Made by a program: the position numbers and the translations under genes | Origin: Streptococcus suis | GTDB taxonomy: Bacteria; Bacillota; Bacilli; Lactobacillales; Streptococcaceae | Assembly: GCF_002964045.1 (NCBI RefSeq) | Contig: NZ_POPB01000322.1 | Span: 1-64,000 of the forward strand | Length of the DNA stretch: 64,000 nucleotides | Reading direction: 5' to 3' | Shown here: positions 43,761 through 54,259 of the stretch, in pieces | Layout of the letters: every line of letters begins with the position of its first letter | How positions within the stretch are numbered: position 1 is the first letter of the stretch | Notes under the pieces: generated by a model | The model's input: only the letters and a program-made list of their open reading frames with translations | What the model was told of the DNA's origin: nothing | Database searches by the model: none

Positions 43761-46232
43761 CTATTTCTCAATCTCAAAAAATTCTGGCGATGATTTTATA
43801 TAACCTTTACCAATTGTTATATCATATTGTAATAATTTTAAATCATCAGCTATCTGCTGTTGTTCCTCAGTAAATTCCTCTTTGTCAATACTTGCTTGAA
43901 TTAAAATATCTGTAAGAAGCGCATAGTAAGGTGAAACTTTTGAATCAGTGTGGGCAAAAAGTTCTGCAATGAAGTCACTTGAATTCACCAATGGATAATT
44001 CTGTTTTTTAGATGTATGATTACTCCAAATAAAATAATCTGTTTGATACTGACTTTCTGGATTGTCTTCAAATGCTTTATCTGGATATAAGCCAGGAAGA
44101 TGATCACCATAAAAGACCACAGTAATATCTTTTTTGACCTTAGATAACTCTTTTAAAAACTTTTCAGTTGCCGCATCTGTATAACTTAATAAACGAGAAT
44201 ATTCTGTTAATGCACCATTTTGTTGGTCAGAAAAATTTGTTCCGCTAGCAACAATGTCACTTGGTTGCCCAACAGACCATGGACTATGATTTTGCATGGT
44301 TATTACAGAGAAAAATTGACTTTCTTGCTCATTTATATTCTCTAATATGTTTCTATAAACAGTTTCATCACTAATGCTGACGCCAGTTTTTTCAGGATTT
44401 GAAAACTTTTCGTTACTATCAGTATTAAAAATTAGTTTACTAAAACCCAAATCCTCATAGATAGTTTTTCTACTATAGTTGTTCGCACCTGACGGATGCA
44501 TTACAATTCTATTTTCACTTTCAAATTGCTCACTAATTGAAGGAAATATAGACATTTTAGGTACTACTTCTGTATAAATTACAGAAACTGTTGAAGAATA
44601 ATTATAGTATGGTAATCCAGTCAATGCTTGAAACTCCATATTTGCGGTTCCACCACCATATCCATCTGAACGCATCAAGCCACTGGAGGTACCTGACTTA
44701 ATTTTCTTAATATTTTCCAAAATATCCTTATTAATCGAAACTCCATCTACACGCTCTGGGTCTGAAAAACTCTCACTTAGAACATAAATAATAGTTTGAT
44801 CTGCAATTTGATTTTTTCTTGCTTTATTAATCTCTTCAGCACGTTTAGAATACTTATCAATTAGTTCTTCAATAGCTTTTTTACTATAGTTTTTAGGTTT
44901 AACCATTATTGGTTTGGTTAGTTGTTTTGTCCATACATAACTTAGGGACTTGTATCTTGCATTTGCTTCAAAACCAAACCAAGTAATATCATACCAATTA
45001 TTTACTCGAGATAGTATCGGAATTCCACTCACCACTCTTGCATTTTCTTCGTTGGTAAAAACTTGTAAAACAAAAGTACTCATCAAAAATACTACCCCAA
45101 GCATACTGAAGCGTACTTTCCAAAATTTGATTATCTGCCCTACAAAAATTCTCTTGTTCAAATAAATTATTAAGAAAATTCCCAAACCAATAATCAAAAT
45201 TGCAAGGAAGACATAAAATTGAGAAACAAAGCTTGTTACAGTATTTAATTCTTTTAACCAAATTAAATCTGTAACTAGTAGAGGTTCACTTCGCATACTA
45301 ACTTTAATATTATTAATTATTGTAATGAAAGTACCTAACATTATCAAGAGAACAGTTGTTACCACATATCTATTAATAAGTAGATAAAGTACAAGGTTCA
45401 CAACCGTTAAAAATAATAATTGATATAGTGTGGCTCCAGGAAAAATATAATGACCAAGTAATTCACTGTCTCCTCGAACTCCAAGTTGAAAAAAGTAATT
45501 GAAAACAAGAGACAATATAAGACTGGTTGAAAAAGCCAAAGAAAAACTTGATTTATTATTTGTAATATCGATTATACTTTTAAGTCCAGTTATCGTTACT
45601 ATCGTTACAAACATTGTGAAAATAAATAACCTTGAACTAAGATAAGATACATATGAATAAAAATTTTGCGTTTCAACAATGCCCTGTAAAGACTCATTTA
45701 ATATTGCTATTATTTTACTGTCTGATATAGTTAATATCGTCATCAGTAAAGCTAAACTATAATCTTTACCTTGATACTCTTGTAATGAACTATCAAGCCT
45801 TCTGATAATCGGATACTTATTAGATAATTTTTGAATGCTGTATCCCATTAACAAAATGATAGCTACAATACATAAACCTTGAATTTCAAAAAATTGATTC
45901 CCTATAATATCGTAAGGTTTAAAATTTTCATTATTGAGATTTCTAGTAATCAACAAAAGATAGGAAATTAACAAATATATAAAATAAGAAATCCTCAACT
46001 TCTGTAAATATAACTTATTTAAATCCCGATATATATAGAATGATAGTATTACAACCGAAAATATACTAAGAAAAAATAGAAACGTTTGTAAACTTTGAAA
46101 TTCGCTATTAAGACTCACTCCTGATAACAATTGAACATTTGTAATAAAATAATTCAAACAAAATGTAACTAAAAACAGGACTAAATAATGTAAATTGGCA
46201 TCAATATTAATTTGCTTTAATCGTTCAATCAT
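43761..46232 (-). CDS. gacH: GacH/SccH-like glycerol phosphate transferase of the rhamnan polysaccharide
   Basis: The 823-residue protein has around twelve membrane segments in residues 1-400 and an extracellular LtaS/sulfatase-like domain. Its motifs are IYVLSESFSDPERVDG, GYGGGTANMEFQALTGLPYY with the nucleophilic Thr, and VITMQNHSPW and VVFYGDHLPGLYPD. Length and motifs match GacH, which adds glycerol phosphate to the side chains of streptococcal rhamnans. It overlaps rgpF by ATGA. Confidence 0.85.
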   Translation of the reverse strand: MIERLKQINIDANLHYLVLFLVTFCLNYFITNVQLLSGVSLNSEFQSLQTFLFFLSIFSVVILSFYIYRDLNKLYLQKLRISYFIYLLISYLLLITRNLNNENFKPYDIIGNQFFEIQGLCIVAIILLMGYSIQKLSNKYPIIRRLDSSLQEYQGKDYSLALLMTILTISDSKIIAILNESLQGIVETQNFYSYVSYLSSRLFIFTMFVTIVTITGLKSIIDITNNKSSFSLAFSTSLILSLVFNYFFQLGVRGDSELLGHYIFPGATLYQLLFLTVVNLVLYLLINRYVVTTVLLIMLGTFITIINNIKVSMRSEPLLVTDLIWLKELNTVTSFVSQFYVFLAILIIGLGIFLIIYLNKRIFVGQIIKFWKVRFSMLGVVFLMSTFVLQVFTNEENARVVSGIPILSRVNNWYDITWFGFEANARYKSLSYVWTKQLTKPIMVKPKNYSKKAIEELIDKYSKRAEEINKARKNQIADQTIIYVLSESFSDPERVDGVSINKDILENIKKIKSGTSSGLMRSDGYGGGTANMEFQALTGLPYYNYSSTVSVIYTEVVPKMSIFPSISEQFESENRIVMHPSGANNYSRKTIYEDLGFSKLIFNTDSNEKFSNPEKTGVSISDETVYRNILENINEQESQFFSVITMQNHSPWSVGQPSDIVASGTNFSDQQNGALTEYSRLLSYTDAATEKFLKELSKVKKDITVVFYGDHLPGLYPDKAFEDNPESQYQTDYFIWSNHTSKKQNYPLVNSSDFIAELFAHTDSKVSPYYALLTDILIQASIDKEEFTEEQQQIADDLKLLQYDITIGKGYIKSSPEFFEIEK

Positions 46233-48004
46233 GATTTTATCTTTTCTACACCTCGCTTCAAGATGTACTTTGTAGTGTTAACAATAGCTTTTCGAAGGTA
46301 TTTGATTGCACCAGAAATGCCACCAAAATAAGTAAAATCTATGTAAGCGTATGGACTGAATTGCTCTAATTGTCTCTTATTGAGAACGCGATTATCTACA
46401 TAAGCAGGGATGGCATTAGGATTTTGACGAATTCTAAAGTCATAACCTTGTGCCCAAGCAACATAGACAACCATACGCTCAATTGCGTGCAAAATCGTAT
46501 TCTGTGGCAATGGTTCTTTTGGTACATCTTTATCATCAATATTAAGCTCAAATAAAGGTTTCAAAGCATCATATTTGAACCAAATAAATGTTCCATATGA
46601 CATGACAAATACGTCACTATCCTTGAAAATCATCTCTTTGGTCATCCCCATATCCTTCCACATTTGCTCCATATATGGAACCATACCTAGTTCCGTCCAT
46701 GGATCCATGCGAACAAATCGGAAATAAGATGGAATATCCGCAATCATCAGTCCTAAATCTTCATCTTCTGCAAAACTTGACAAAATTGCTGCAGATGGTT
46801 CGACTAACATGTCAATTAGTTCTGTACGCCAACTCTGACCAGCCCAATAATCTGCTTCCTTTGATTTTTTGGTGTGAAAGTGTCCAATATAATCATACTG
46901 TTCGAGGTGTTCTTTTAATTTGAACATAGGAAGGACATCGCGTCCAATATTACCAGTCAAAACAATTTCAGCTTTAACTTGGCGTTTATCTAAAATTTCC
47001 TGAATCTCAGTTTTTTTCGTCTCCGTATCTGTAGTCAGAAATAGGTCATATGAAAATTGAAACTTTGAAAAACTTTCTAAAAATTCTTCTAAGAGATCAA
47101 CATAAAAAGTATGCAAGTGGATCGCAATTTTTTTATCCATAAATTTAGGATTAACTTGGCTAGATGTGTGATATTTTTGAGCTAAAAGATAATCTGCTGT
47201 CGGATCAAACATTTTAGACATGTGGTTAATCATAAGATTTTGCGGATAGTCAGAGTGTTTCGCTAGCTCTTTCAAGAAAAATGGAGCATACAATTGATTC
47301 CCCTCTAGTGCTTTCACTTTTAGGAAAGGGACACGTTTTTCAATGATTGCTGTTGGATTATAATAGGAAAAATCTGGATGTAGCATTCCCGAAATATCTT
47401 CATTTGTGGTGTCAAAAACAACACCATATGACAATCCAGCATCTAGTAAACTTGTAGTTATTTTTGTCTCATATTGGTCAATTACCTCTTGAACATCTGT
47501 TTTTTCAGTAATCCCCTGCCAAAATGTTTTAAATGCTGGATGAGTTATAGCTGAATTTTTAAATGATAAATAATAACTCTGTAAATGCTCGCGAAATCCT
47601 TGAGAAGTTAGCGACTTAGCTGTTTCTCTATTATTTGTCATTCCCCAGAAGTCAATAGTTCCATCAGATTCAAATCTTTCATAGATAGGTGCCATTTCCC
47701 ATAGTGGTCCAAAGCATGTATCATTCATCAAGGTAACTGAATCATAATCTGATAAATTTTCAAATCCGACATGAGTCATAGCATCTCGCCAAGCTGAAAA
47801 ATCATAACCTGAATTTTGACGTTGAATAAACTCATCAATAAGTGATTCATTTTTTAAAAGTTCAATCTTGTTAGCTGGAAACTGGCTATTAGAAATAAAT
47901 ATAACTTTCGAAAAAAGTGGTCGCATTTTGGTCAATTGATAATGAACATGCGAACTAAATTCATTATATTTATTAAAATGAACATATAAAAGCAAACGCT
48001 TCAT
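46229..48004 (-). CDS. rgpF: Rhamnan synthesis protein F-like rhamnosyltransferase
   Basis: The 591-residue protein resembles RgpF/GacG, with an N-terminal RgpF domain (KRLLLYVHFNKYNEFSSHV, NSGYDFSAWRDAM) and a second domain around residue 290 (KKIAIHLHTFYVDLLEEFL, HFHTKKSKEADYW). It extends the rhamnose backbone at the cytoplasmic face. It overlaps both neighbours by 4 bases. Confidence 0.88.
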   Translation of the reverse strand: MKRLLLYVHFNKYNEFSSHVHYQLTKMRPLFSKVIFISNSQFPANKIELLKNESLIDEFIQRQNSGYDFSAWRDAMTHVGFENLSDYDSVTLMNDTCFGPLWEMAPIYERFESDGTIDFWGMTNNRETAKSLTSQGFREHLQSYYLSFKNSAITHPAFKTFWQGITEKTDVQEVIDQYETKITTSLLDAGLSYGVVFDTTNEDISGMLHPDFSYYNPTAIIEKRVPFLKVKALEGNQLYAPFFLKELAKHSDYPQNLMINHMSKMFDPTADYLLAQKYHTSSQVNPKFMDKKIAIHLHTFYVDLLEEFLESFSKFQFSYDLFLTTDTETKKTEIQEILDKRQVKAEIVLTGNIGRDVLPMFKLKEHLEQYDYIGHFHTKKSKEADYWAGQSWRTELIDMLVEPSAAILSSFAEDEDLGLMIADIPSYFRFVRMDPWTELGMVPYMEQMWKDMGMTKEMIFKDSDVFVMSYGTFIWFKYDALKPLFELNIDDKDVPKEPLPQNTILHAIERMVVYVAWAQGYDFRIRQNPNAIPAYVDNRVLNKRQLEQFSPYAYIDFTYFGGISGAIKYLRKAIVNTTKYILKRGVEKIKS

Positions 48005-49407
48005 TTGTTTCTCCTAAAGAAATTTATTATTTTAGTGGGAATAGTCCATCTTCTGGAACTAATAACGCTGTTGTATTGGTTTGTAATAGAAATAAGGTCC
48101 TTTTGTTGATTCTCTATTATTCTTTTCAATTGATTATTTTCAATTTCTAAACTCTCTGCACGAGCTTGTTTTTGTTTCAAATCCAAAACTTCTCGACCTA
48201 ATACTTTCATACCAAAGTCTTCTGAATAAATATCATCAATTTCAAACATTTCATACTCCAAAATGAGGTTTTTACCAAAAAATTCTGGAATATCATAGAT
48301 AATCTGTGGATCTGTATTTTGGAAAATAAATGAATGACCAAGTGAAATACCATTTGAAAAAGATGGAATAATTTCAGTTTGATATTTTGAACTGATTAAT
48401 TTTACACTTGAAAAAAAACTAGGGTTTTCACTCAAATCAACACGAATTCTTCCGCAATTTTCTGGTAATTGAATCTCAATTGACTCTTTTTTAGAAAATG
48501 GAATTTGAAAGATTTTATCTTGCCTAAATTGATTGTTTTCATCCGCAAAATATATGGTCGTTTTCTCGAGTCCAATCTGCCCTAAGCCGCCTTCTTTCTT
48601 CGTTAATTCCAACTCATATCGGTTATTGCGATCTAATAGAATGTCCAACATCTTCCGATAATCACTTGTTGGATACTTAACTACATAGTCTTTTTGAGTC
48701 TCTAATAAGCGATTAAAACGGTATTCTATCTTTGAGAAATCTTTTGGACGAGAATCGGAACCGTGGTTAACACGATAGGCTACGCAAGCCTCTGGTAGGT
48801 AGGATAAGTCTGTTCTTTGAAACAATTCCAATTGTATATCAAAGGTATCATCAGATGTTGAAGTATCAATACTCTCATTTACTTCTTTCATCAGATTAGT
48901 ATCAACCAACCACGTAGATGGAGCAGTAAATCCTCTGGTTGTAAGCATTGTTTCAAAATTATGTGCCTTTGGTACAATTTTTGATTCAAAAACAGCATTT
49001 GCAAAAATAACACCTTGTTCATCTACATAATCAATATCTGTACAATTCCATTTTGATGTTGGATGTAATTGTAACAGTTGAACCTGTTTCTGAAGTTTTT
49101 CTTTGTCAATCCAAAAATCATCACCGTCACATCGTGCAATATATTGTGAATTTACTTCTCTACAAATTGCTACCCAAGTTTTTGCAATGCCAATATTTTC
49201 TTGATTATAAAATGCTCGAATGCGTTCTGGGTATCGTTCAACATATTCACGAATAATTTTAGCTGAACCGTCTGTTGAGCAGTCATCTATTAATAAGATT
49301 TCATACGGAAATTCTGTCTGTTGAGCTAGAAAACTTTCAATCGATTCTCGTAGCCAAGGCTCCTTATTAAAAACCGTACACACTATTGATACAAGAGGAT
49401 TTGACAT
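48001..49407 (-). CDS. GT2 glycosyltransferase of the rhamnan operon (RgpE/GacF position)
   Basis: The 468-residue protein has a GT-A domain (SIVCTVFNKEPWLRESIESF, LIDDCSTDGS, the DxD-like RCDGDDFW) in residues 1-260. A C-terminal beta-rich and coiled-coil tail with repeated Glu/Gln/Leu follows (about 410-450). The position between the ABC transporter and rgpF matches rgpE/gacF; the exact sugar is unknown. The long tail may mediate complex formation. Confidence 0.8.
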   Translation of the reverse strand: MSNPLVSIVCTVFNKEPWLRESIESFLAQQTEFPYEILLIDDCSTDGSAKIIREYVERYPERIRAFYNQENIGIAKTWVAICREVNSQYIARCDGDDFWIDKEKLQKQVQLLQLHPTSKWNCTDIDYVDEQGVIFANAVFESKIVPKAHNFETMLTTRGFTAPSTWLVDTNLMKEVNESIDTSTSDDTFDIQLELFQRTDLSYLPEACVAYRVNHGSDSRPKDFSKIEYRFNRLLETQKDYVVKYPTSDYRKMLDILLDRNNRYELELTKKEGGLGQIGLEKTTIYFADENNQFRQDKIFQIPFSKKESIEIQLPENCGRIRVDLSENPSFFSSVKLISSKYQTEIIPSFSNGISLGHSFIFQNTDPQIIYDIPEFFGKNLILEYEMFEIDDIYSEDFGMKVLGREVLDLKQKQARAESLEIENNQLKRIIENQQKDLISITNQYNSVISSRRWTIPTKIINFFRRNK

Positions 49408-49418
49408 AACTTCTCCTT

Positions 49419-50663
49419 CTACTCAATTATGTTCCAATTACCATTTCGTTTTACTAATCCTGCAGCTGAGTCATTTGCTGAAAAGTCATCATTTGTAATG
49501 TCTGTCCTTGTCACAAATATCATTGGAGCATGTTCAGAAGTCGCAAATGCCAACATTTCACGATTTTTTCCTAATATCGTAACTTGTAATTTCAATTTGA
49601 CATCATTAATTGCTGCTAAGCTACAAGAATAGCGTAAGATTTTGTGTCCTTTTGTATTTGTTGGAAAATCATAGCTATTATCGTTATAAATCCAAATGTT
49701 ACGATCAATATCCGTCATACAGAATACTGCATGCGTTTCAATCTCTTCCAATACATCATAAGAAATTTCAAATTCAACTTGTTGGTCTTGTGAAACACGT
49801 TGAGGCGATAGTAGTTTAACTTGCAAATTATCAACTAATACAGTCGGTTTCTCATCTTCAATTTTAACTTCTTCAACTATTTCTTCTTGCTTTTCATCAA
49901 CCTTTGGTTGAGCTTGGACCACAGTATTGTCTAAACTGTACTGATTAGCTACATCGCTTGGGTCTCCCAGGGCTTTAACTAAGCCATTTTCAATCAATAC
50001 CGCCTTGTTGCAATACTTCTTAACTGCTCCCATATCATGGGTTACAAGAATGGTTGTTTTTCCGCTTTTCTTCCGCTCTTGGAAGTAGTCATTACACTTG
50101 CGTTGGAAGGCCTCATCACCAACTGCCAAGACTTCGTCCAAAATCAAAACATCACCTTGAGCCTTTATGGCAACTGAGAAGGCCAAACGTACTTGCATAC
50201 CACTTGAATAGTTTTTGAGTTTCTGGTTCATAAATTCGCGCAACTCAGCAAAATCAACAATATCATCATACATAGCATCGATTTCTTCCCTAGAAAAACC
50301 AAGTAAGGCCCCATTCAAATAGACGTTTTCACGACCAGTTAATTCGGGATTAAAACCAACTCCAAGCTCTATAAAGGAAACAAGTTTTCCATCAACTGTC
50401 ACAGAACCTTTTTCAGGGACATAAATTTGAGAAATAATTTTCAATAAAGTTGACTTTCCTGAACCATTTCGACCAAGAATTCCAAAAAAGTCACCCTTTT
50501 CAACTTCAAAGGAAATATCTTTAAGAACATGTTGTTCCTTATAGCCTTTAATCCCTCTGAATCGATTCACCATTGTCGTACGCAAGCTTTGAGTAGCTTC
50601 GGTTGGTAATTTAAAAAACTTGCTGACGTGATCGACTTTTACTGCAATATTCTTTTCTGTCAT
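49419..50663 (-). CDS. rgpD: Rhamnan ABC exporter ATPase with C-terminal Wzt-like domain
   Basis: The 414-residue protein has Walker A GILGRNGSGKSTLLK, signature YSSGMQVRLAFS and Walker B VLILDEVLAVGDEAF in residues 1-250, and a beta-rich extension (about 290-414) like polysaccharide-recognising Wzt domains. It powers export of the lipid-linked rhamnan. Its start overlaps the end of the permease gene. Confidence 0.9.
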   Translation of the reverse strand: MTEKNIAVKVDHVSKFFKLPTEATQSLRTTMVNRFRGIKGYKEQHVLKDISFEVEKGDFFGILGRNGSGKSTLLKIISQIYVPEKGSVTVDGKLVSFIELGVGFNPELTGRENVYLNGALLGFSREEIDAMYDDIVDFAELREFMNQKLKNYSSGMQVRLAFSVAIKAQGDVLILDEVLAVGDEAFQRKCNDYFQERKKSGKTTILVTHDMGAVKKYCNKAVLIENGLVKALGDPSDVANQYSLDNTVVQAQPKVDEKQEEIVEEVKIEDEKPTVLVDNLQVKLLSPQRVSQDQQVEFEISYDVLEEIETHAVFCMTDIDRNIWIYNDNSYDFPTNTKGHKILRYSCSLAAINDVKLKLQVTILGKNREMLAFATSEHAPMIFVTRTDITNDDFSANDSAAGLVKRNGNWNIIE

Positions 50664-51466
50664 TAGAGAATCTCCGCAAATTTCTTAGAATGTTTATTAA
50701 ATACTCGAACTCCAATCACAAAAACAATAATTGGGATCAAATATGGAATCAATACAATGGCCTTGTTGTTGATAACTTGCCATACAGGTAGATTTGCTTT
50801 ATCAATCACAAAATAACGCATATCCTGAATGATTTGTGCCATTGGGTTTAACATGATTAATTTGGCAGCTACTACACTTTGATTCATCACAAATGACAAG
50901 GAATAAATGATTGGTGTCGCATACATTCCTGCCTGCATCACAACTTCCCAGATTTGTGACAAATCACGGAATCTTACAAATAAAGTTGAAAGAATAAATG
51001 CAATTCCTGTTGCTAATAAGAACAACTCCAGAAATAATGGGATTGCCATGATAACGGTCCAAGTGAACTGAACACCGTTAAATAATGAAAAGATAAGTAC
51101 AACGACTAAATTGATTGAAAAGTTAATAGCTGCTCCAAATACAGCCGACAAAACAATAATTTCCTTAGAAAAGTTTAATTTTCTCAACAAGTCGCCTCGT
51201 GTCACGATGGAAACCATCCCCATATTGGTTGCTTCTGAAAAGAATGACCAAATGACATTTCCCAGCAAAAGCGCTACTGGAAAGTGTGGTACATCCCCTC
51301 CCAAGCGTAAGAAATGAATGAAAACGACATACATAATCGCAAACAGCATTAGAGGTTTCAAAATTGACCAAAGATAGCCGATGACCGAACCTTGGTATCT
51401 CAATTTAAAATCAGTTTTAATCAATTCCCTTAAAAGAATTCGATTTTTTGTGGAAAATAAATCCAT
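50663..51466 (-). CDS. rgpC: Rhamnan ABC exporter permease
   Basis: The 267-residue ABC-2 type permease has six hydrophobic segments and the N-terminal TDFKLRYQGSVIGYLWS then ILKPL motif typical of polysaccharide and teichoic acid exporters. It moves the lipid-linked rhamnan across the membrane with the ATPase encoded next. Confidence 0.9.
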   Translation of the reverse strand: MDLFSTKNRILLRELIKTDFKLRYQGSVIGYLWSILKPLMLFAIMYVVFIHFLRLGGDVPHFPVALLLGNVIWSFFSEATNMGMVSIVTRGDLLRKLNFSKEIIVLSAVFGAAINFSINLVVVLIFSLFNGVQFTWTVIMAIPLFLELFLLATGIAFILSTLFVRFRDLSQIWEVVMQAGMYATPIIYSLSFVMNQSVVAAKLIMLNPMAQIIQDMRYFVIDKANLPVWQVINNKAIVLIPYLIPIIVFVIGVRVFNKHSKKFAEIL

Positions 51467-51468
51467 TA

Positions 51469-52401
51469 TTACTCCTTAATATATGCAAATTTTGTCACAA
51501 TCAGTGTTGAAAATACAAGTGTATGGAAAGCCTTGTTTTTTCTCAAACCATATTTTCTCAACGTTTTGAAGCGTTCTAGAAATGGCTTATCCATGATAGA
51601 TACAAAGGCCTGAACCAAGTCTCTATCTGCATCTTTCAGAGGCATTTCTAAGAGATAAGATGCTTGTTTTTGGCTATTTTTTATCAATTCCCAATACACC
51701 TTAAATAGAATATGCGGACGAATCCATTTCTTGAAGCGTTTGGAGAGGGTCCTAGCTCCCAATACATTGTCAGAATGTTGTCGATAGAGTTCTCCAGCCT
51801 GATCGATATAGACTAGCTTTCCAAATGCAGAAGCTAGCAAGGCTAGGTACCAATCATGCATGAGGATGTCTTCCGTTCCGGACCACAAAGTAGAAAGCGA
51901 GTGGTTGATCATGGCAACGCCGCCTGTCACTGTATTTTCAGTCAATTCTTGAACAAGCTGTGTATTGGCATGATGGGACTGAGAACGAATCATACTCTCT
52001 ACCATCACTTCTAACTCTTCATTGACCACTTTCAAATCCATATAAACCATCAAGGGTTGATCAACAGAGTAAGTCTGAGCAGTTTGTAAACTAACTTCCA
52101 ACTTATCTGGTAACCAGACGTCATCCTGATCACTAAAGAAATAAAAGTCTGCCTTCTCATAGTGAAGGAGGCGATGAAAGCTCTTAATGACTCCAAGATT
52201 TTTATGACTGTCCTTTTCGATAAAACGAATACGGCTGTCTTCTTTTTCAAGTTCTTCGATGATTTCACGTGTTTTATCAGAAGAACCATCATCACGAATC
52301 AACAAGGTCCAGTCTGTAAATGTTTGTTCTTGAATCGAACGAATTTGCTCTCTCAAAAACTGTTGACCATTATAGGTCGACATCAAAATATTTACTTTCA
52401 T
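51469..52401 (-). CDS. rgpB: GT2 rhamnosyltransferase
   Basis: The 310-residue protein has the GT2 start KVNILMSTYNGQQFLREQI, LIRDDGSSDKTREI and the metal-site FFSDQDDVW. Position and length match RgpB/GacC, which adds an early alpha-1,3-rhamnose. Its start overlaps rgpA. Confidence 0.88.
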   Translation of the reverse strand: MKVNILMSTYNGQQFLREQIRSIQEQTFTDWTLLIRDDGSSDKTREIIEELEKEDSRIRFIEKDSHKNLGVIKSFHRLLHYEKADFYFFSDQDDVWLPDKLEVSLQTAQTYSVDQPLMVYMDLKVVNEELEVMVESMIRSQSHHANTQLVQELTENTVTGGVAMINHSLSTLWSGTEDILMHDWYLALLASAFGKLVYIDQAGELYRQHSDNVLGARTLSKRFKKWIRPHILFKVYWELIKNSQKQASYLLEMPLKDADRDLVQAFVSIMDKPFLERFKTLRKYGLRKNKAFHTLVFSTLIVTKFAYIKE

Positions 52402-53546
52402 TGTAAAAATAATTCCTCATATTCTCGGACAATTTTATCCCAAGTATAGGCATTTTTCATATGATTTTTCGCTCTCTGACCCATGTCAAAAGCCTCAGCT
52501 TCTTGATCAATGCGATTGATTAGTTGACTGAGATTGCCTGGCTCTTTTGTCCAGTAGCGTGCTCCGTCCAGAGCTACTTTTTGGTTAAAATCAACACCTA
52601 GAACTAAGTTTTCATTTGTCTGTGCTAGAGCTTCAAGTAGACTAGGGTTGGTGCCCCCTACTTCATGTCCATGAATATAGGCACGGCATTGATTACGGAG
52701 ATATTTGAGTAAATTGGTATCGTAAACTGTGCCGACAAATTTAATCCGCTTATCTCTAGAAAAATCTGTCTCCTCTTCTAGTTTTTGAAAATATGCAGAG
52801 CCCTCATAGTTCGCAACGATAACCAAGTCTCTTTTGGTATCACTGGCCATGAATTCTTTAATAGCTGTTAAATAATTGTTCTCAGGCACGAAGCGACCGA
52901 TAATTAAATAGTATTCCTTTTCCTTCACATTCCATTGACCAAAAAAATTCAATACGGCCTCGCTATCAGACTGATAGTCAGTCGGACTTAAATCTGTACC
53001 ATAGGCGATAAATCGTGTATGAGTTCCTGGATAGGCTTCTTGAATGTAGTTTTCAATACCTTCATTATCTGCAATCAATAAGTCTGCATGTTTTGCCATG
53101 GCTTTTTCTGCATATTTTAGATAAGACTGGACTGGTTTGGACCACTTTGTCCGTTTCCATTCTAAACCATCAGGATTGACAAACAAGGTCCCGCCTACAG
53201 AGTGAATCTTCTTAGCAAAGGGAGCTATGAAACCACCTATGGTATTTCCCAAAATATAGAAAATAGGTTTCTCCATCTCTTGAGCTTTCACCAAGTCAAG
53301 GGCATAGGAAATGGCCATCATGTCATAGGCAATGACACGGGCTGGACCAAGTTTTGGGGGATTGATAGTAAAGCAATCAGCCCCTTTATAATCTGTATGT
53401 TGGTGGTGACTGCTGTCCGATAGACAGGCCACATGGTAGCGAATAGTGGGGCTTACTTGGTTGGAAACCAGTTGCTCGACAAAGGTTTCAAAACCTCCGT
53501 ACTGAGCAGGTAAGCCACGGCTACCGATGATAAAAATGTGTTTCAT
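52398..53546 (-). CDS. rgpA: Rhamnosyltransferase starting the rhamnan chain (RgpA/GacB/Cps2T-like)
   Basis: The 382-residue GT-B protein begins KHIFIIGSRGLPAQYGGFET, the DUF1972 signature of Cps2T/RgpA proteins, and has a C-terminal GT1 domain with VGGTNPSLLEALA. In streptococci it adds the first rhamnose to the lipid-linked GlcNAc. No rmlD/gacA gene is adjacent in the window. Confidence 0.88.
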   Translation of the reverse strand: MKHIFIIGSRGLPAQYGGFETFVEQLVSNQVSPTIRYHVACLSDSSHHQHTDYKGADCFTINPPKLGPARVIAYDMMAISYALDLVKAQEMEKPIFYILGNTIGGFIAPFAKKIHSVGGTLFVNPDGLEWKRTKWSKPVQSYLKYAEKAMAKHADLLIADNEGIENYIQEAYPGTHTRFIAYGTDLSPTDYQSDSEAVLNFFGQWNVKEKEYYLIIGRFVPENNYLTAIKEFMASDTKRDLVIVANYEGSAYFQKLEEETDFSRDKRIKFVGTVYDTNLLKYLRNQCRAYIHGHEVGGTNPSLLEALAQTNENLVLGVDFNQKVALDGARYWTKEPGNLSQLINRIDQEAEAFDMGQRAKNHMKNAYTWDKIVREYEELFLQ

Positions 53547-53577
53547 AAAAATATCTCAAAAAAATAGTAATCAGATA

Positions 53578-53583
53578 ATTATA
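53578..53583 (-). promoter_or_regulatory. Probable -10 of the rhamnan operon promoter
   Basis: TATAAT lies 32 bases before the rgpA start on the minus strand. No good -35 is seen at normal distance. A terminator at 53655-53684 lies immediately upstream, so this is likely the start of the operon. Confidence 0.5.
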
Positions 53584-53648
53584 CCATAATTTCTACTGAA
53601 ATTCATGAAATTCCTGTAACCCTTACACGATTGGGCATCCGTTGGACC

Positions 53649-53678
53649 AAAAAAGAGAGGACAAATCCTTGTCCTCTC
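53649..53678 (-). terminator. Terminator of the amidase/glucosaminidase gene
   Basis: GAGAGGACAA and its complement (53655-53664 and 53669-53678) form a perfect 10-bp stem with a 4-base loop, followed by TTTTTT on the minus strand. It separates the amidase gene from the rhamnan operon. Confidence 0.85.
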
Positions 53679-53707
53679 CAAAATCAGAATATCATATTAT
53701 ACCACAA

Positions 53708-54259
53708 CTAATCATACTGTTGAAGTCGATATTTCTCAATCAGTGATTTTAATTTATTTCCATAATTTGGATCCGTCGCATATCCAGACTTCTGTAGTGC
53801 GGCTACTGCATCTGAATAATTGCGTGCCTGTCTAAATTGTGAATAATTCTGCGTTCTCCATGGTGTAGATGTAAAGAATTTACTATAATCTAATAGACTT
53901 GCCGTTGCAGAGTCATAGGCTCTAAACACTGCATTCTCTGTTCTAGGAACGCCATTTCGAACTTCTGTAGTAGGTAGGGTAATAGTTTTCCCTTTCCAGC
54001 TGGCATCAGCTTTAATACCAAAGTAATTATTGGCTTGTTTTGCCAAAGTTGAATTACCCCAACCACTTTCTAAAATAGCTTGAGCAACCATTACACTTGG
54101 TAAAATTCCTGATGATTTGGCAACTACTTGAGCTGCTGGTGCTAGAGTATTGATGAAGCGACGCTGAGCATCAGTCATTTGCACTTGGCTAGACTGTGTC
54201 GAAGTACTACTTATAGCCGTCACTCCACCAGTGCTTACTTTCCCCCAACAATACCATAC
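53708..54259 (-). pseudogene. Glucosaminidase (GH73) domain in the -1 frame of the amidase gene
   Basis: The frame encodes a GH73/FlgJ-type domain (QRRFINTLAPAAQVVAKSSG, MVAQAILESGWGNSTLAKQA with catalytic Glu, NNYFGIKADASW) preceded by a Ser/Thr-rich linker. It has no signal peptide and no ribosome site. It joins the amidase frame at 54240-54246, where that frame meets TAA. It is probably the C-terminal domain of the same protein, separated by a one-base loss in a G run or reached by -1 frameshifting. Confidence 0.75.
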